Shown here: positions 16,824 through 27,481 of the stretch, piece by piece
Numbering within the stretch: the first letter of the stretch is position 1
Layout: each line of letters opens with the position of its first letter
Assembly: GCF_002252045.1 (NCBI RefSeq)
Contig: NZ_NEFF01000003.1
Span: 236,956 to 300,955 of the forward strand
Length of the DNA stretch: 64,000 bases
Source of the DNA: Ignatzschineria sp. F8392
GTDB taxonomy: Bacteria; Pseudomonadota; Gammaproteobacteria; Cardiobacteriales; Wohlfahrtiimonadaceae
Direction of reading: 5' to 3'
Position numbers and translations under genes: made by a program
The notes under the pieces: model-generated
Database searches by the model: none
The model's input: the letters and a program-made list of their open reading frames with translations, nothing else
Told to the model about the DNA's origin: nothing

Positions 16824-17920
16824 TTAGGTCTTGCTCCTAAAATATTTTTTTCCCAGAGTTCTCCTAGCGTATACTCTTCTAACCACTCCGAAAATGTCTC
16901 CCCATCTAAACGCTTAAAAATGGAAACGCCATCCTCTCTATCAACCGTAATAACATTATCTGCAGAAAATTGATTTAAAAGGGGAACTGATTGCGTTGAG
17001 ATAATAACTTGCATCCGCTTCGAAGCCTCCCTAAAAAGAGCTCCTAACAACGTAATCGCATAGGGATGAAGCCCTAATTCTGGCTCATCAAAAATAATTG
17101 TAGAAGGTGGATCCGGCTGCAGTAATGCTGTAACTAAACAGATAAATCTAATAGAACCATCTGATAACTGACTAGGCCATAATTCATAATCGCTATTTTT
17201 TTGACGCCATAAGAGGCGAATCTGTTTCTCTTCTGTAGATAATGCCTTAGGTTCTAATACAAAATCATCAAAAAAAGGAATCGCTAAACGGATAGTGTCA
17301 ATAATCAGAGTATAAGTGTCGTTATACTCCTCTCTCAATTTATATAAAAATGCAGCTAAATTGGAAGCATTTGGTCGAAGGTATTTATTATCATGTAGTG
17401 CCCCTTGCTGTTTGACTCTTGCTGTATCACTTGTATCGTGGAAATGATAGATACGCCACTTTGAAATTGCCGAATAACAGTAATCTGCAATTCGTTCAGA
17501 ATCAATCTTTGACTTAAGCTTCGCTTCTGAATGTCCCCGCCCTAAATCAACATCAAAAGGTTTTGGATAACCATCTCCTTGAAAATAGAAGATCTCTTTT
17601 TGAAAAATAAGGCGGTCATCTACCGTTGCTGTTAACTCAAATTCATAGCTATTTTTATCAAAATACAACCTTGATGATAATCTCTCTGTCACCTGTGTAC
17701 CATAAGTTAAGAGTCGATTAGCCCCCCCTTGCTTATTGATCCAAAATGCCAAATTCCCCTCTATTAAATGAGAAAGTAGACGGAAATAGGATACAAAATT
17801 GCTTTTCCCTGAGCCATTTGAGCCAATTAATACATTTAATGGTGTTAACTTTAAATCTACAGATTGTATAGATTTAAAACCTTTAATCTTTATGCGATCA
17901 ATTGGTTGTTTCAAACTCAT
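16817..17920 (-). CDS. OLD-like AAA/ABC-type ATPase, probable defence module
   Basis: 367 aa. Walker A IGSNGSGKSN (residues 32-41), signature-like LSDGSIRFICLVTALL, Walker B STIIFDEPELGLHP and the switch His in VIISTQSVPLL region identify an AAA_15/AAA_21 SMC-like ATPase. It begins IDRIKIKGFKSIQSVDL, typical for the family. It has no C-terminal TOPRIM of its own; the adjacent DUF4276 gene would supply the partner. Such two-gene ATPase plus TOPRIM-like pairs (compare OLD, PARIS, AbiL) are usually anti-phage. AT-rich sequence 17921-18193 upstream holds no gene. The ATPase is intact although its partner is frameshifted. Confidence 0.8.
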   Translation of the reverse strand: MSLKQPIDRIKIKGFKSIQSVDLKLTPLNVLIGSNGSGKSNFVSYFRLLSHLIEGNLAFWINKQGGANRLLTYGTQVTERLSSRLYFDKNSYEFELTATVDDRLIFQKEIFYFQGDGYPKPFDVDLGRGHSEAKLKSKIDSERIADYCYSAISKWRIYHFHDTSDTARVKQQGALHDNKYLRPNASNLAAFLYKLREEYNDTYTLIIDTIRLAIPFFDDFVLEPKALSTEEKQIRLLWRQKNSDYELWPSQLSDGSIRFICLVTALLQPDPPSTIIFDEPELGLHPYAITLLGALFREASKRMQVIISTQSVPLLNQFSADNVITVDREDGVSIFKRLDGETFSEWLEEYTLGELWEKNILGARPKW

Positions 17921-18193
17921 TTCGTTAAACCTTATTCAGTAAAAGATAGTCAATTAATAGTAGCATTTTTAATTCTAGAAATTCATCGAAGCTGATCATC
18001 AGCATTGATTATTAAAAAATATCAGAAGACTCTAAGATCAGCATAAAGCTATTTTAAAGATAACAAAGTTAACGCCTAAAAAATCACTATCAAAATAATA
18101 ATCAGAGCGAATTGAGTACTCGAAATTAATTTGATAGGTATTTCATAGGCGTTTAATAGATACTTAAATCCTCCCAAGCCTCAAAATTAGAAA

Positions 18194-19237
18194 CTAAAGA
18201 GCAAAGATCCCTGTCGTCGCTATATGAAGATAATAGTGTTGATCGAGCTTCGGTTTCTCTTCGATAGAGCTGACCTCAAGAAAGAGAATCTGCCCCTGCC
18301 AATTAACCGTGACTTCATAGGTTGCTCCCATATAGACAACATGCTCAATATGGCATTTTTGACTCTCTTCACCGGTTATCTGTAAAGAGGTCGCTTCAGG
18401 CCGAATTCCCACTCGACAGGCACCATCTTGTCGATCTAAAGCATGATCGAGTCTAATACGGTAACCATTCACCTCTAACTGTTGGGTCTTCGCTTCATAA
18501 TGTCCATCAAAAATATTAGCATCACCCATAAAGTTCGCGATAAACTCCGAATTGGGGGCACGATAGAGATTTTCTGGAGTATCGAACTGCATAATCTCCC
18601 CTTTTCGCATCACTAAAACACGATCAGAGACAGCAAAAGCCTCACTCTGATCATGCGTAACATAGAAAGAGGTGATTCCAAATTGTTGCTGTAATTCTCT
18701 GATCTTCTCTCGCATACTTCGGCGAAGATTGGTATCGAGATTACTCAAGGGTTCATCAAAAAGAAGCACTTTCGGCTGAAGAATAAGCGCACGAGCAAGC
18801 GCTACACGCTGCTGTTGCCCACCTGAGATCTGATCGACATAGCGATTTTCAAATCCTGCAAGATCAACAATCTCTAAAATCTCAGAGACACGCTTTTCTC
18901 GCTCCCTCTTCCCAACGCCGAGCATCTTCAAACCATACCCTACATTTTCCCCAAGAGACATATGGGGAAAGAGAGCATACGATTGAAAGACCATTGAGAT
19001 ATCTCGTTCTTGAATCGAACGCTTAGTCACATCCTCGCCATTAATATAGATCGAGCCGGCCGTTGGCTGCTCCAATCCTGCTAAAAGACGCAAAATGGTC
19101 GTTTTACCGCAACCCGATGGACCTAAAATAGAGATCATCTCTCCCTTTTCAACCTGCAAAGAGAGATCATCGATCACCACATTTTTACCAAAGGTCTTAT
19201 TAATATTTTTAAACTCAACAAAATATGAGGTTGTCAT
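18194..19237 (-). CDS. afuC: AfuC-like ABC transporter ATP-binding protein
   Basis: 347 aa. Walker [12 protein letters not shown]-loop, signature [15 protein letters not shown], Walker [13 protein letters not shown] and H-loop VTHDQSEA are all present; a C-terminal TOBE-type regulatory domain occupies about residues 240-347. It belongs to the FbpC/AfuC/PotA group. It lies 17 bp after the permease gene, so the two are co-translated. It powers import by the fused permease upstream. Confidence 0.88.
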   Translation of the reverse strand: MTTSYFVEFKNINKTFGKNVVIDDLSLQVEKGEMISILGPSGCGKTTILRLLAGLEQPTAGSIYINGEDVTKRSIQERDISMVFQSYALFPHMSLGENVGYGLKMLGVGKREREKRVSEILEIVDLAGFENRYVDQISGGQQQRVALARALILQPKVLLFDEPLSNLDTNLRRSMREKIRELQQQFGITSFYVTHDQSEAFAVSDRVLVMRKGEIMQFDTPENLYRAPNSEFIANFMGDANIFDGHYEAKTQQLEVNGYRIRLDHALDRQDGACRVGIRPEATSLQITGEESQKCHIEHVVYMGATYEVTVNWQGQILFLEVSSIEEKPKLDQHYYLHIATTGIFAL

Positions 19238-19254
19238 TGTTAAATCTCTCCTAA

Positions 19255-21321
19255 TTACTGTCCATTTTTTGCTGCTGATCGTTGAGTCCGTGACTCCCCT
19301 ACTAGATAGTCAAAGATAAGAATAATCGCCATCATCACGACAATAAGAATGGATCCATAAGCGATCGCAATTCCATATTCACCATCTTCTACCCGATTTA
19401 GGATATAAGCCGTTGCGACCCGAGTATCAGGTGTCACTAAGAAGATAATAGCGCTGACCGTTGTCACTGCTCGTACAAAACTATAGACCAAAGCAGATAA
19501 GATCGCCGGTCTTAAAAGTGGAATTAAGATGAGAGAAAGCGTCTTAAAAGAGCCAGCTTTTAAACTTAATGAGGCCTCATCTAATGATTTATCAATCTGC
19601 CCTAATCCAGCAATCCCTGCACGAATTCCCACCGGAACATTGCGCATAATCATTGAGATAATCACAATCGCCGCCGTTCCTGTAATATAGATCGGTGCAT
19701 CATTAAAAGCTAAAAGATAAGCAACTCCAGCAACCGTTCCGGGAACAGCAAAACAGAGCATTGTGGTAAATTCCAAAGTCTTCTTCCCTCGGAAGTTTTG
19801 TCGCACCACAATATAAGCAATTAAAATCCCAAAGAAAGCCGTAACAGGCGCTGCAATGGCTGCAAATGAGATGGTATCGATCAGAGATGGCCATGCTCCA
19901 TCAGTAAATCCTTGCCCAAATAGCGTCTTAAAGTTATTGAGCGTTAAGGTGTAATCCACACCCCAGTTAATGGTGAAACTGCCATAGAAGATGCTGCCAT
20001 AGAGTAATCCATTAAAGAGGGTCCAGAAAAAGAAGACTCCAATAATGATCCACTTTAAAGAGATCGGCAGAGGTTGCAGATCACCACGGGAAAACTTCCC
20101 TGAAACAGTGACATAAGAGCGCTTACCGATCCAGAGATATTGCGCCGAAAAAGCAGCTAGAGAGAAGAGAAGCAGAACGATCCCCAAAGTGGCCGCAGAG
20201 GTATAATTGAGCTGTGCGCCGGTAATATAGAAGTAGATCTGAGTCGCTAACACATCAAAACTTCCCCCTAAAACCAGCGGGTTACTAAAGTCAGCTAGGG
20301 ATTGAACAAAGACAATCAAGAAAGAGTTCGCCAATGTCGGCCGTAAAAGCGGTAAAAAGATGGTAAAGAAAGTTTTATAAGGAGTTGCTCTTAAGGTGTA
20401 AGCTGCCTCCTCCATCGAAGGATGTACTGTTTTAATCGCACCATCAATAATCATAAAGGACATCGGTGTAAATGCTAAGACTTGCGCAAGCCAAATGCCG
20501 GTAAAGCCATAGAGCCAGTTAGTTGTGGTTAAGCCTAAATGGTTTGCCGCAAACTCCGTTAAGTAACCGGAGCGCCCCATCATTAGAGTAATCCCTAAAC
20601 CCACCACAAAAGGAGGCGTGACAATGGGCAATAGTGCAAAGATCCGCCCGATAATTACACTTCTTTTCGCGATTCTTGCCGTATAGACTGCAAGAATTAA
20701 GCCAAAAATAGTGGCCGTCAATCCCACAGCGGTAGCGAGCAGAAGAGAGTTTTTAATAACCCGTAAAATGTAGTGATTATTGAGAACATGAAAGAAATTG
20801 AAGGGTGCAAAGCCCTCTTTTGTCATTACTACCGGGATAAAGATCTTAATAATAGGATAGATAATAAAGATAGCGATCAGGGCTACAATCAGTATCAATG
20901 CCGCAATAATAAAGCGATCTCCACCTAAATAATCGAGCCGAGCGAGATTGAGCGTCAAGATCATACCAAAAGCCAGTGCAAGCAGAATCACACTATAGCC
21001 AAGCCCCAGCCCCATCAGACTCGATGAGATAAACATCACCAAGGTAGAGAGACTTAAAATCGCAATATCAATCTGATTTCTTCGCGGCGACTTTAACTGC
21101 TCTATCGTCGGGCGTAACGGTCGTAGTAAGAGAAGAAGTGGTAGACCAAACCAGAGCCAGCCGACCGATAAGCTTGACCAGCCAAAAGCTTCTAAGATCT
21201 CCTCTTCTGTTGAATCCCACAATCCATAATCTAACGAGTAGGTCGGGAGTATCAAGAAAGCGATGACACTCAATAATACCCAGTAAAAGATCGGATCGAT
21301 CCTCCGTTGAGTTTCCATCAT
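19255..21321 (-). CDS. afuB: AfuB-like fused ABC permease
   Basis: 688 aa from ATG 21321, which follows AGGGAGGGGAAG; an upstream TTG is less likely. Two tandem binding-protein-dependent permease domains are fused: first EAA loop around [16 protein letters not shown], second around [16 protein letters not shown], each followed by the conserved PLLRP. About twelve or more membrane helices are visible, with an extra helical N-terminal region. Length and fusion match AfuB. Family knowledge: AfuABC was first called ferric, but the Actinobacillus system was shown to import hexose phosphates. Confidence 0.88.
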   Translation of the reverse strand: MMETQRRIDPIFYWVLLSVIAFLILPTYSLDYGLWDSTEEEILEAFGWSSLSVGWLWFGLPLLLLLRPLRPTIEQLKSPRRNQIDIAILSLSTLVMFISSSLMGLGLGYSVILLALAFGMILTLNLARLDYLGGDRFIIAALILIVALIAIFIIYPIIKIFIPVVMTKEGFAPFNFFHVLNNHYILRVIKNSLLLATAVGLTATIFGLILAVYTARIAKRSVIIGRIFALLPIVTPPFVVGLGITLMMGRSGYLTEFAANHLGLTTTNWLYGFTGIWLAQVLAFTPMSFMIIDGAIKTVHPSMEEAAYTLRATPYKTFFTIFLPLLRPTLANSFLIVFVQSLADFSNPLVLGGSFDVLATQIYFYITGAQLNYTSAATLGIVLLLFSLAAFSAQYLWIGKRSYVTVSGKFSRGDLQPLPISLKWIIIGVFFFWTLFNGLLYGSIFYGSFTINWGVDYTLTLNNFKTLFGQGFTDGAWPSLIDTISFAAIAAPVTAFFGILIAYIVVRQNFRGKKTLEFTTMLCFAVPGTVAGVAYLLAFNDAPIYITGTAAIVIISMIMRNVPVGIRAGIAGLGQIDKSLDEASLSLKAGSFKTLSLILIPLLRPAILSALVYSFVRAVTTVSAIIFLVTPDTRVATAYILNRVEDGEYGIAIAYGSILIVVMMAIILIFDYLVGESRTQRSAAKNGQ

Positions 21322-21635
21322 CTTCCCCTCCCTAAATAACAATAACAATCACAATTATCTTTAGAATTAATACCCAATCGCTCCAGATTAATGCTAAGAC
21401 CCTTCATAAAATATCCTCTTACATCGCATCCTCTTACATCGATCATCAACCCATCTTGCCGCTGTTAACCCCGGCAACTTATTGTGATATTGAATGATCT
21501 GATGCTTAACGATAAAAAAACAATCTCAATTTATAGAACAGTGTCACAAAAAGCGGTAAAAAATCAGTAACCGTTATAAAGCCCCAAGTCTTACTGACTC
21601 AAACGCTTCAAATAGAGTCGAGAGAGCGGGAGAAT

Positions 21636-21664
21636 AAAAAGGGGCTTACCCAAAGGGTAAGCCT
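21636..21664 (-). terminator. Hairpin terminator/attenuator between afuA and afuBC
   Basis: GGCTTACCC (21643-21651) and GGGTAAGCC (21655-21663) form a perfect 9-bp stem with a 3-nt loop; on the minus strand CCTTTTT follows. It would let the binding protein be made in excess over AfuBC. The remaining gap 21322-21776 holds no gene. Confidence 0.75.
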
Positions 21665-21776
21665 TGATTGACCCTGATAGTGATCGATATTCCTTTTATC
21701 CCATTTTATAGCGGAGTTTACCGGATCATCCTTAGTTGATCACTTACCGCTGATTCGCAACTTCATTGATCATTCG

Positions 21777-22805
21777 TTACTTTTGCATCTTCACATCATT
21801 GACCCACTTCTCGATAAGATAGGTGCGCATCTCGCTATCCCCATATTTATCAAAATCATACTCAATGAGATTCACATCCTCTAATTTTAAGGAGTTAGGG
21901 GAAGCTTCTGCCGTCACGTTGGTGGGAACTTGATAGGATTGTGCTTTTTTCCAAGCAATCTCCTGCGCCTCTTTGGAGAGTGCCCAATCAACAAAGAGCT
22001 TCGCATTCTCTAAATTACGCGCACCCTTTAAGATACTTACGCCACCGATCTCATAACCTGATCCCTCACAAGGAACAACTAGCTCAATCGGCGCACCATT
22101 CTCCTTCTCTAAAGCATAATCATGGAGGAAACCGATCCCGACCGTTGCTTCTCCACGCGCAACATTTCGCGCAGGGGCAAAGCCTGATTTTGTATATTGG
22201 GAGATATTTTGATCAAGATCCTTAAGGTAGGTAAATGCAGTCTCTTCATCCCAAAGTTGATTAAAGGTTGCAAGAGCTGTATATGCGGTACCAGAGCTTT
22301 GAGGATCGGCAATCTGAATCTCCCCTTTAAGACCATCATTTGTTAGATCAGACCAGCATTTAGGAATCTCTATCCCTAACTTCTCTGCACGATCGGTATT
22401 GACACCAAAGCCTAAAATACCGATATAGACTGCCGATGAGTAGTTCCCTTTCATCTTTGCAGGATCTTTAAATTCAGGAATAATCTCCTCTAAAACTTCA
22501 GATTGATAAGGCTCTAATAATCCCATCTCTCCCGCTTGTGAATGAGGATCTAACGTCCCTCCATACCAGACATCCGCCTGTGGATTTCTTCTCTCAGCTT
22601 CAATTTTTGCAAAGGTACTACCACTACCATTACGAATGACAGAAGTCTTGACATCATACTTATCACTAAATGCTTTAACTTCCTCCTCACAAAAAGCATT
22701 TGTCCCACTACAATAGACAACTAATCGTCCTTTCGCTTCAGCCGTTGAAAGGGTAAAGCTCAGCGCAGCACTGAGTGCACATAAAGTTAAAACTCGCTTT
22801 TTCAT
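21777..22805 (-). CDS. afuA: AfuA-like periplasmic substrate-binding protein
   Basis: 342 aa. Sec signal peptide (KKRVLTLCALSAALSFTLSTAEA) then RLVVYCSGTNAFCEEEVKAF, SVIRNGSGSTFAKIEAERR and DVWYGGTLDPHSQAGEMGL, blocks I associate with AfuA and its iron/phosphonate relatives. The usual paired C-terminal Tyr ligands of ferric-binding FbpA are not evident, favouring a phosphate-ester sugar over Fe3+. First gene of the afuABC unit. 22806-23043 upstream holds a tandem array and no clear Fur or PHO box. Confidence 0.82.
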   Translation of the reverse strand: MKKRVLTLCALSAALSFTLSTAEAKGRLVVYCSGTNAFCEEEVKAFSDKYDVKTSVIRNGSGSTFAKIEAERRNPQADVWYGGTLDPHSQAGEMGLLEPYQSEVLEEIIPEFKDPAKMKGNYSSAVYIGILGFGVNTDRAEKLGIEIPKCWSDLTNDGLKGEIQIADPQSSGTAYTALATFNQLWDEETAFTYLKDLDQNISQYTKSGFAPARNVARGEATVGIGFLHDYALEKENGAPIELVVPCEGSGYEIGGVSILKGARNLENAKLFVDWALSKEAQEIAWKKAQSYQVPTNVTAEASPNSLKLEDVNLIEYDFDKYGDSEMRTYLIEKWVNDVKMQK

Positions 22806-22892
22806 AATTGATAATCCTTATCCTTATAAATAGAAGATAGAAGCACAACAATAAACGGTATCGATAACCACTAAGATAATCTAATCGATCAA

Positions 22893-22928
22893 ATAACTGA
22901 TCAGATAACTAATCAGATAACCGATAAT
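22893..22928 (+). repeat. 12-bp tandem array, three copies
   Basis: ATAACTGATCAG, ATAACTAATCAG and ATAACCGATAAT are head to tail in the upstream region of afuA. Confidence 0.8.
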
Positions 22929-23043
22929 CATAGGTGTTACTCTACTATATGTTATCTCCTGCCCATTTTTAATAGAGATTCGCCTCTTTTTGCAACAAAG
23001 TTAGTCGCGAGATCAATTAAGACCATAATCGCTTAAAGTCTAG

Positions 23044-23097
23044 ATAAAAAAATCCCCCAAAAGATTATCAGTAACTGATCACTCACTCTTGGGGGAA
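23044..23097 (-). terminator. Terminator of the GntR/amidase/MFS unit
   Basis: On the minus strand TTCCCCCAAGAG pairs with CTTTTGGGGGA (one mismatch), then TTTTTTT. Confidence 0.8.
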
Positions 23098-23185
23098 TCC
23101 ATTGTTAGCTGCAATCATTACTGATAATACAACTTAGCTATGACAACTCATTTTCCATCGTCTTCGATCTATTCTTCAATAGAAA

Positions 23186-24499
23186 TTATGCCTTCTTACG
23201 GGGAATTTTAATAAAGAAGAGGACTAATAGCACAGCTAATAATTCTAACGCGCCCACAAAGTAGAGTCCCGATGCAAGGCTATCTGTTTTTGTCTTTAAA
23301 AATCCAATCATATAGGGCGCAACAAAACCGGCAAGATTCCCAACTGAGTTAATCACCGCAATCGCAGCAGCAACAGCACCACCGACAAAGTAGAGAGAAG
23401 GTAGTGACCAAAAGACAGGAAAGGCGGCTAAAATACCGACTGAACCAATCACTAGACCGACCATTGCGGCTACCGCATTCCCCATAAAGAAGCCAGTTAA
23501 AATGAGACCGATACCGGCAAAAAGTGTCGCAATACAGGTATGATATTTACGTTCATTACTCTTATCAGAGCTAGCACCCCACCACACCATGGCAACGGTT
23601 CCAAATAGAAATGGAATCGCTGAGATAAGGCCAATCACAAAGTTATTGCTAACCCCTAATGCCTGAACAATACTTGGAGACCAAAATGCAATAGTGGCAT
23701 TTCCGGCAACAATACAGAAGTAGATCGCACAACAGAGCCAGAGAACGGGCTCTTTAAAGATTGCCTTAATACTTCCCTCTTTCTCGACACTTTGATGATC
23801 TTTCGCAATATCTGCAACGATCGTATCTTGCTCCTCTTTTGTTAACCATTTCGCATCATGAGGACGATTAGGTAGATAGAGCAGAACAAAGATTCCGGCA
23901 ATGACTGATGGAATACCCTCAATAATAAAGAGCCACTGCCAATTACTTAAACCGCCCACATCTCCCATAACACTCATAATAAAACCTGCTAAAGGGTTGC
24001 CCACAACGCCGGCAATCGCAAAAGAGGTCATAAAGAGTCCATTAATCTTCGCTCTTCTCGCCATAGGGAACCAATAGGTGATGTAGAGAACTACCCCAGG
24101 GAAGAATCCTGCCTCAAATACCCCTAATAGAAAACGTAAAACATAGAACATCATCGGGGTGGTGACAAACATCATCGCAGCAGAAGTAATCCCCCACAAG
24201 ATAGTAATTCTTGCAAGCGTCTTTTTCGCCCCAATTTTTTCTAGATAGATATTACTCGGTAACTCGAAGAGAAAATAACCGATAAAAAAGATCCCCGCCC
24301 CTAAACCATATACAGCCTCACTAAACTGTAGATCATCGAGCATGCTAATCTTTGCAAACCCCACATTCACTCGATTGAGCCATGCAAGTAGAAAGAGAAG
24401 GATTAAAAATGGGATTAAACGCATTGTAATTTTACGATAAGCACGATCTTTTATTATTGTTTGATCATGAAGCGTATCTTGATTTGCGAATGAGTGCAT
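23186..24499 (-). CDS. MFS transporter, anion:cation symporter (ACS) family
   Basis: 437 aa with twelve predicted helices. The first helix contains LAWLNRVNVGFAKISM and helix 2 GIFFIGYFLFELPSNIYLEKIGAKK, the ACS-family signature seen in tartrate, phthalate, glucarate and hippurate transporters. It imports an organic anion by proton symport. As the last gene of the unit with a DUF2848 protein and an amidase, it probably brings in the amide-containing acid they degrade. The exact substrate cannot be named. A 200-bp gap of degenerate repeats separates it from the amidase gene. Confidence 0.87.
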   Translation of the reverse strand: MHSFANQDTLHDQTIIKDRAYRKITMRLIPFLILLFLLAWLNRVNVGFAKISMLDDLQFSEAVYGLGAGIFFIGYFLFELPSNIYLEKIGAKKTLARITILWGITSAAMMFVTTPMMFYVLRFLLGVFEAGFFPGVVLYITYWFPMARRAKINGLFMTSFAIAGVVGNPLAGFIMSVMGDVGGLSNWQWLFIIEGIPSVIAGIFVLLYLPNRPHDAKWLTKEEQDTIVADIAKDHQSVEKEGSIKAIFKEPVLWLCCAIYFCIVAGNATIAFWSPSIVQALGVSNNFVIGLISAIPFLFGTVAMVWWGASSDKSNERKYHTCIATLFAGIGLILTGFFMGNAVAAMVGLVIGSVGILAAFPVFWSLPSLYFVGGAVAAAIAVINSVGNLAGFVAPYMIGFLKTKTDSLASGLYFVGALELLAVLLVLFFIKIPRKKA

Positions 24500-24700
24500 A
24501 GCATCATTCCTCCTATGGTTTATGTCATCACATCACTGTGACTGATATAGATAAAAATAGATGAAAATAGATAAAACTGATAAATCCTGACAAACTCCAA
24601 TAAGTGCAGGTAAATGCAGATAGAAGCAGATAAATGGAGTTAAAAAGCTAACGTAGCAACTATAAAAGCACTGATACGTTACACCTTAAATCGCCACTAT

Positions 24701-26038
24701 TTACCGCAATAACTGAAGATGTTTTTCAATACTTTTAGCAACCGCTAAAATATGATGATCCTGATCTTTTAGCCCAGAAATGCTCAGACCTATCCCGGCA
24801 CCTAATGGTAGAGAGAGCGCACAGCCATCGAGGAAATTGGTCACTGTCGTATTGCGTAACACAATGCCATTTAATCGAAAAAACTCTGCTTCATCCGCTA
24901 GTACCTCAACTTTAGGAGGCTGTACTGCGACCGTTGGCATTAACCAAGCATCAAAAAAGGCCAATTTTTTCGCGGCAACGGCCTGTAGCTCCTCTCTTTT
25001 TCTTAAAATATGAAGATAGTGAGATGCCGTAATACTCCGCCCACGCTCAATTCTTTGAGCGACTAAAGGATCATATTGATCCCGTAGCTGATCAAAAAAG
25101 AATTCATGCTCGCTCCATATTTCCGCCGCGGTTAATCCCCCCTGACGATTAATATGGGGAATCTGTGATAACTCATAGAAATCTCGATAGATAATCGTTG
25201 CACCTGCCTGCTCTAATTGAGCGAGTGTCTCTAGAAATCTTGCTTCAACTTCAGCATCTAACCCTTCCATCACATAATCTTTGGTGACAAAAAAGCGCAT
25301 TTGTGAAAGGGGAATCTCCGGCACTTTATAGTCACTTTGCGATAAGACTTGATCCATCACAATCGCATCTTCTACAGAGCGTGTTATCGCCCCCACTGAG
25401 TCATAGCTATAAGAGAGTGGCACAACCCCTTCGGTCGAAATACGACTTGCTGTCGGCTTAAAACCAACAACATCACAAAAAGCTGCCGGAATACGCAATG
25501 AACCACCGGTATCTGATCCTAAGGCGGCAAAAACAGCCTGAGAAGCGACACTGACTGCTCCTCCTGATGTTGATCCTCCCGCAATATAATCAGGTCGCTC
25601 AGGATGAACCGGCGTACCATAGTGAGGGTTCACACCTAAACCAGAAAAAGCAAACTCGCTCATATTTGTTCTACCAACAATAATTGCTCCAGCTCGTTTG
25701 ATCGCATCAATCACCGGCGCATCTTTCTCGGCAGCGCCATTTTGGGTAAAGATGACCGACCCTGCAGGCGTGACTTCACCGGCAATATCCATCGAATCTT
25801 TAATGGAGATAGGTAACCCTAGAAGGGGAGCCTGATCACCAAGCATTAATCGCTGATCCGCGACCCGTGCCGCTTCCATCGCCTCTTGAGGATAGAGCTT
25901 TGTAAAAGCGAGTGCTCCCACCTCTCCCATCTCAGCAATTCTCTCAAAAGAGGCGCTGACTAGATCGACACTTGTAATCTCTCTTCTTTCTAGTTGTTCA
26001 GTCATTGCTGTGAGCGTGCTATTTAATATCTGAGTCAT
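24701..26038 (-). CDS. Amidase-signature family amidohydrolase
   Basis: 445 aa. ATG at 26038 has AGGAG at good distance; the first ATG (26056) overlaps the stop of the DUF2848 gene. The catalytic triad is visible: Lys in LGLPISIKDSMD, cis-Ser in GGSTSGGAVSVAS and the nucleophile Ser in GSDTGGSLRIPAAF. These enzymes hydrolyse small amides; relatives include AtzE, indoleacetamide hydrolase and allophanate hydrolase. Coupling with a DUF2848 protein and an ACS transporter points to catabolism of an imported amide. Confidence 0.88.
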   Translation of the reverse strand: MTQILNSTLTAMTEQLERREITSVDLVSASFERIAEMGEVGALAFTKLYPQEAMEAARVADQRLMLGDQAPLLGLPISIKDSMDIAGEVTPAGSVIFTQNGAAEKDAPVIDAIKRAGAIIVGRTNMSEFAFSGLGVNPHYGTPVHPERPDYIAGGSTSGGAVSVASQAVFAALGSDTGGSLRIPAAFCDVVGFKPTASRISTEGVVPLSYSYDSVGAITRSVEDAIVMDQVLSQSDYKVPEIPLSQMRFFVTKDYVMEGLDAEVEARFLETLAQLEQAGATIIYRDFYELSQIPHINRQGGLTAAEIWSEHEFFFDQLRDQYDPLVAQRIERGRSITASHYLHILRKREELQAVAAKKLAFFDAWLMPTVAVQPPKVEVLADEAEFFRLNGIVLRNTTVTNFLDGCALSLPLGAGIGLSISGLKDQDHHILAVAKSIEKHLQLLR

Positions 26039-26048
26039 CGTGCTACTC

Positions 26049-26741
26049 CTACTCATCCACCGCTAAAAGAGCGACATCATATTGATGTTGTAATGTACGG
26101 TTTAATATTGGATCGAAAAGTTCAAGCTCAAAGCGTTCACCAAAGCCCAATTTCCCAATCACTGCTTGCGTTCCACAAAGGAGCGCTTCTCCCTCTTCTA
26201 AATCGGGAACACCTTTCCACTTCTCCATCAGCTCTAAAGGATGGAGCAAGGTTGTCACAGAACCTTCTTGATAGAGCTCTCTCTGACCATTTAAGGTTCG
26301 ATAAGAGCGCATGATGAGTTGATCCCAATGATCCGCCACATCACAATAGCGCCAGACAGTTTGGCTCAAAGGCTTCATACACATCTGCTTTGAAACGGTA
26401 ATATCATAAGCTTCTACCTTTCTATCTGTATGATCAGAACCGACGGTAAGATAGAGCTCCCCACCTGTTTTGAAAAAGAGAACTTCCACCTCGCCTGATG
26501 AATCTGCTCTAGGTAGCGCAATTTGAGTTGCCGTTGTCAAAAGTAGTGGCTCTAATTCATAAAAACAGGGTGTCTTCTTAGGAGGTGCAATCCCCATCTC
26601 CGCTAACTCATCGATATGCTCTTGAATCGCTTTCTGATCTCTTCCGGCCCAACCGCCGACCATAAAGCGACTCGGGGTGAAATCAAGCAATTCGCTTCCT
26701 TCTGGCAAAAGCACTTCAAGTGCTAATTGTTTCTGTTTCAT
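26049..26741 (-). CDS. DUF2848 protein, FAH-fold hydrolase-like
   Basis: 230 aa. It matches DUF2848: PSRFMVGGWAGRDQKAIQEH at the N-terminus, FYELEPLLLTTAT, VGSDHTDRKVEAYDITVSKQ and GEALLCGTQAVIG. The E and D/H residues in these blocks resemble metal ligands of the fumarylacetoacetate-hydrolase fold, to which I believe the family belongs. The reaction is unknown. GAGGAGATAGAG precedes the ATG, and the stop overlaps an alternative start of the amidase gene, so the two are coupled. In other bacteria DUF2848 genes also sit beside amidases and ACS transporters. Confidence 0.8.
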   Translation of the reverse strand: MKQKQLALEVLLPEGSELLDFTPSRFMVGGWAGRDQKAIQEHIDELAEMGIAPPKKTPCFYELEPLLLTTATQIALPRADSSGEVEVLFFKTGGELYLTVGSDHTDRKVEAYDITVSKQMCMKPLSQTVWRYCDVADHWDQLIMRSYRTLNGQRELYQEGSVTTLLHPLELMEKWKGVPDLEEGEALLCGTQAVIGKLGFGERFELELFDPILNRTLQHQYDVALLAVDE

Positions 26742-26817
26742 CTCTATCTCCTCTCATTACATTTTTTATAAAAAATCATTCTGCTTCTGCGGCAGCGATA
26801 ACTCACCGAAATTATTG

Positions 26818-27471
26818 TCAGATCGTTGCCACAATATTTTTTCTAAAGTTCTCCACATGGCGAATCATTGCTTGCTCAGCCAAAGCACTATCCCGTTGTG
26901 AAATTGCTTCTACAATCTCTAAATGCTCTTCATAAGCACGTGTCATCTGCTCTTTTGCTGAAAGGGAGAGAAACCAGAAACGAGCCTGTCGCTCATGTAA
27001 TCCACTTAAGATATCGGAAAGAACACGATTACGAGAGGCTGCTGTAATGGCATTATGGAAGCGTAAATCGATCCTCATTAGAGCGGTCAAGTCTCGATTC
27101 TCAATCGCTTTGGGGGTTTCAGATAGAATCTCCCGCATCGCCTCAATCTCTGAGGCTTGAGCCCTCTCGGTAGCTAATCGAACCGCCATACACTCATTAA
27201 CGAGACGTACCTCTATCATCTCAATCACTTCATTGAGAGAGAGCTGGCTGACCATCACCCCTTTTCGAGGATAGATATCCACTAATCCTTCAACGGCTAA
27301 ACGGTGTAATGCCTGATTAATAGGGGATCTACCTAATGAAAGCTCATCTTGCAAATAAGATTCATTTAAAAACTCTCCCGGCGCAAACTCACAGGTTAAA
27401 ATTCGCTGTTTAATCTCCTGATAGGCTTGCTCTCGAAGAGGAATTCTTCGTTTATTCTTGTTCACATCCAT
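26818..27471 (-). CDS. GntR-family regulator, FadR/FCD subfamily
   Basis: 217 aa. An N-terminal winged helix (PLREQAYQEIKQRILTCEFA, then SLGRSPINQALHRLAVEGLV) is followed by an all-helical FCD ligand domain with the metal/ligand residues Asp in MRIDLRFH and His in RFHNAI and RHVENF. It is the first gene of the unit that continues with DUF2848, amidase and MFS. Two perfect palindromes sit just upstream of its start, so it very likely represses its own operon until an organic-acid ligand binds. Confidence 0.9.
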   Translation of the reverse strand: MDVNKNKRRIPLREQAYQEIKQRILTCEFAPGEFLNESYLQDELSLGRSPINQALHRLAVEGLVDIYPRKGVMVSQLSLNEVIEMIEVRLVNECMAVRLATERAQASEIEAMREILSETPKAIENRDLTALMRIDLRFHNAITAASRNRVLSDILSGLHERQARFWFLSLSAKEQMTRAYEEHLEIVEAISQRDSALAEQAMIRHVENFRKNIVATI

Positions 27472-27481
27472 CTCCCTAACC

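Noticed and set aside
18194..22805. Dedicated ferric-iron importer (FbpABC)
   Set aside because: No Fur box or clear Tyr-Tyr iron ligands seen; fused long permease and binding-protein motifs fit AfuABC better.
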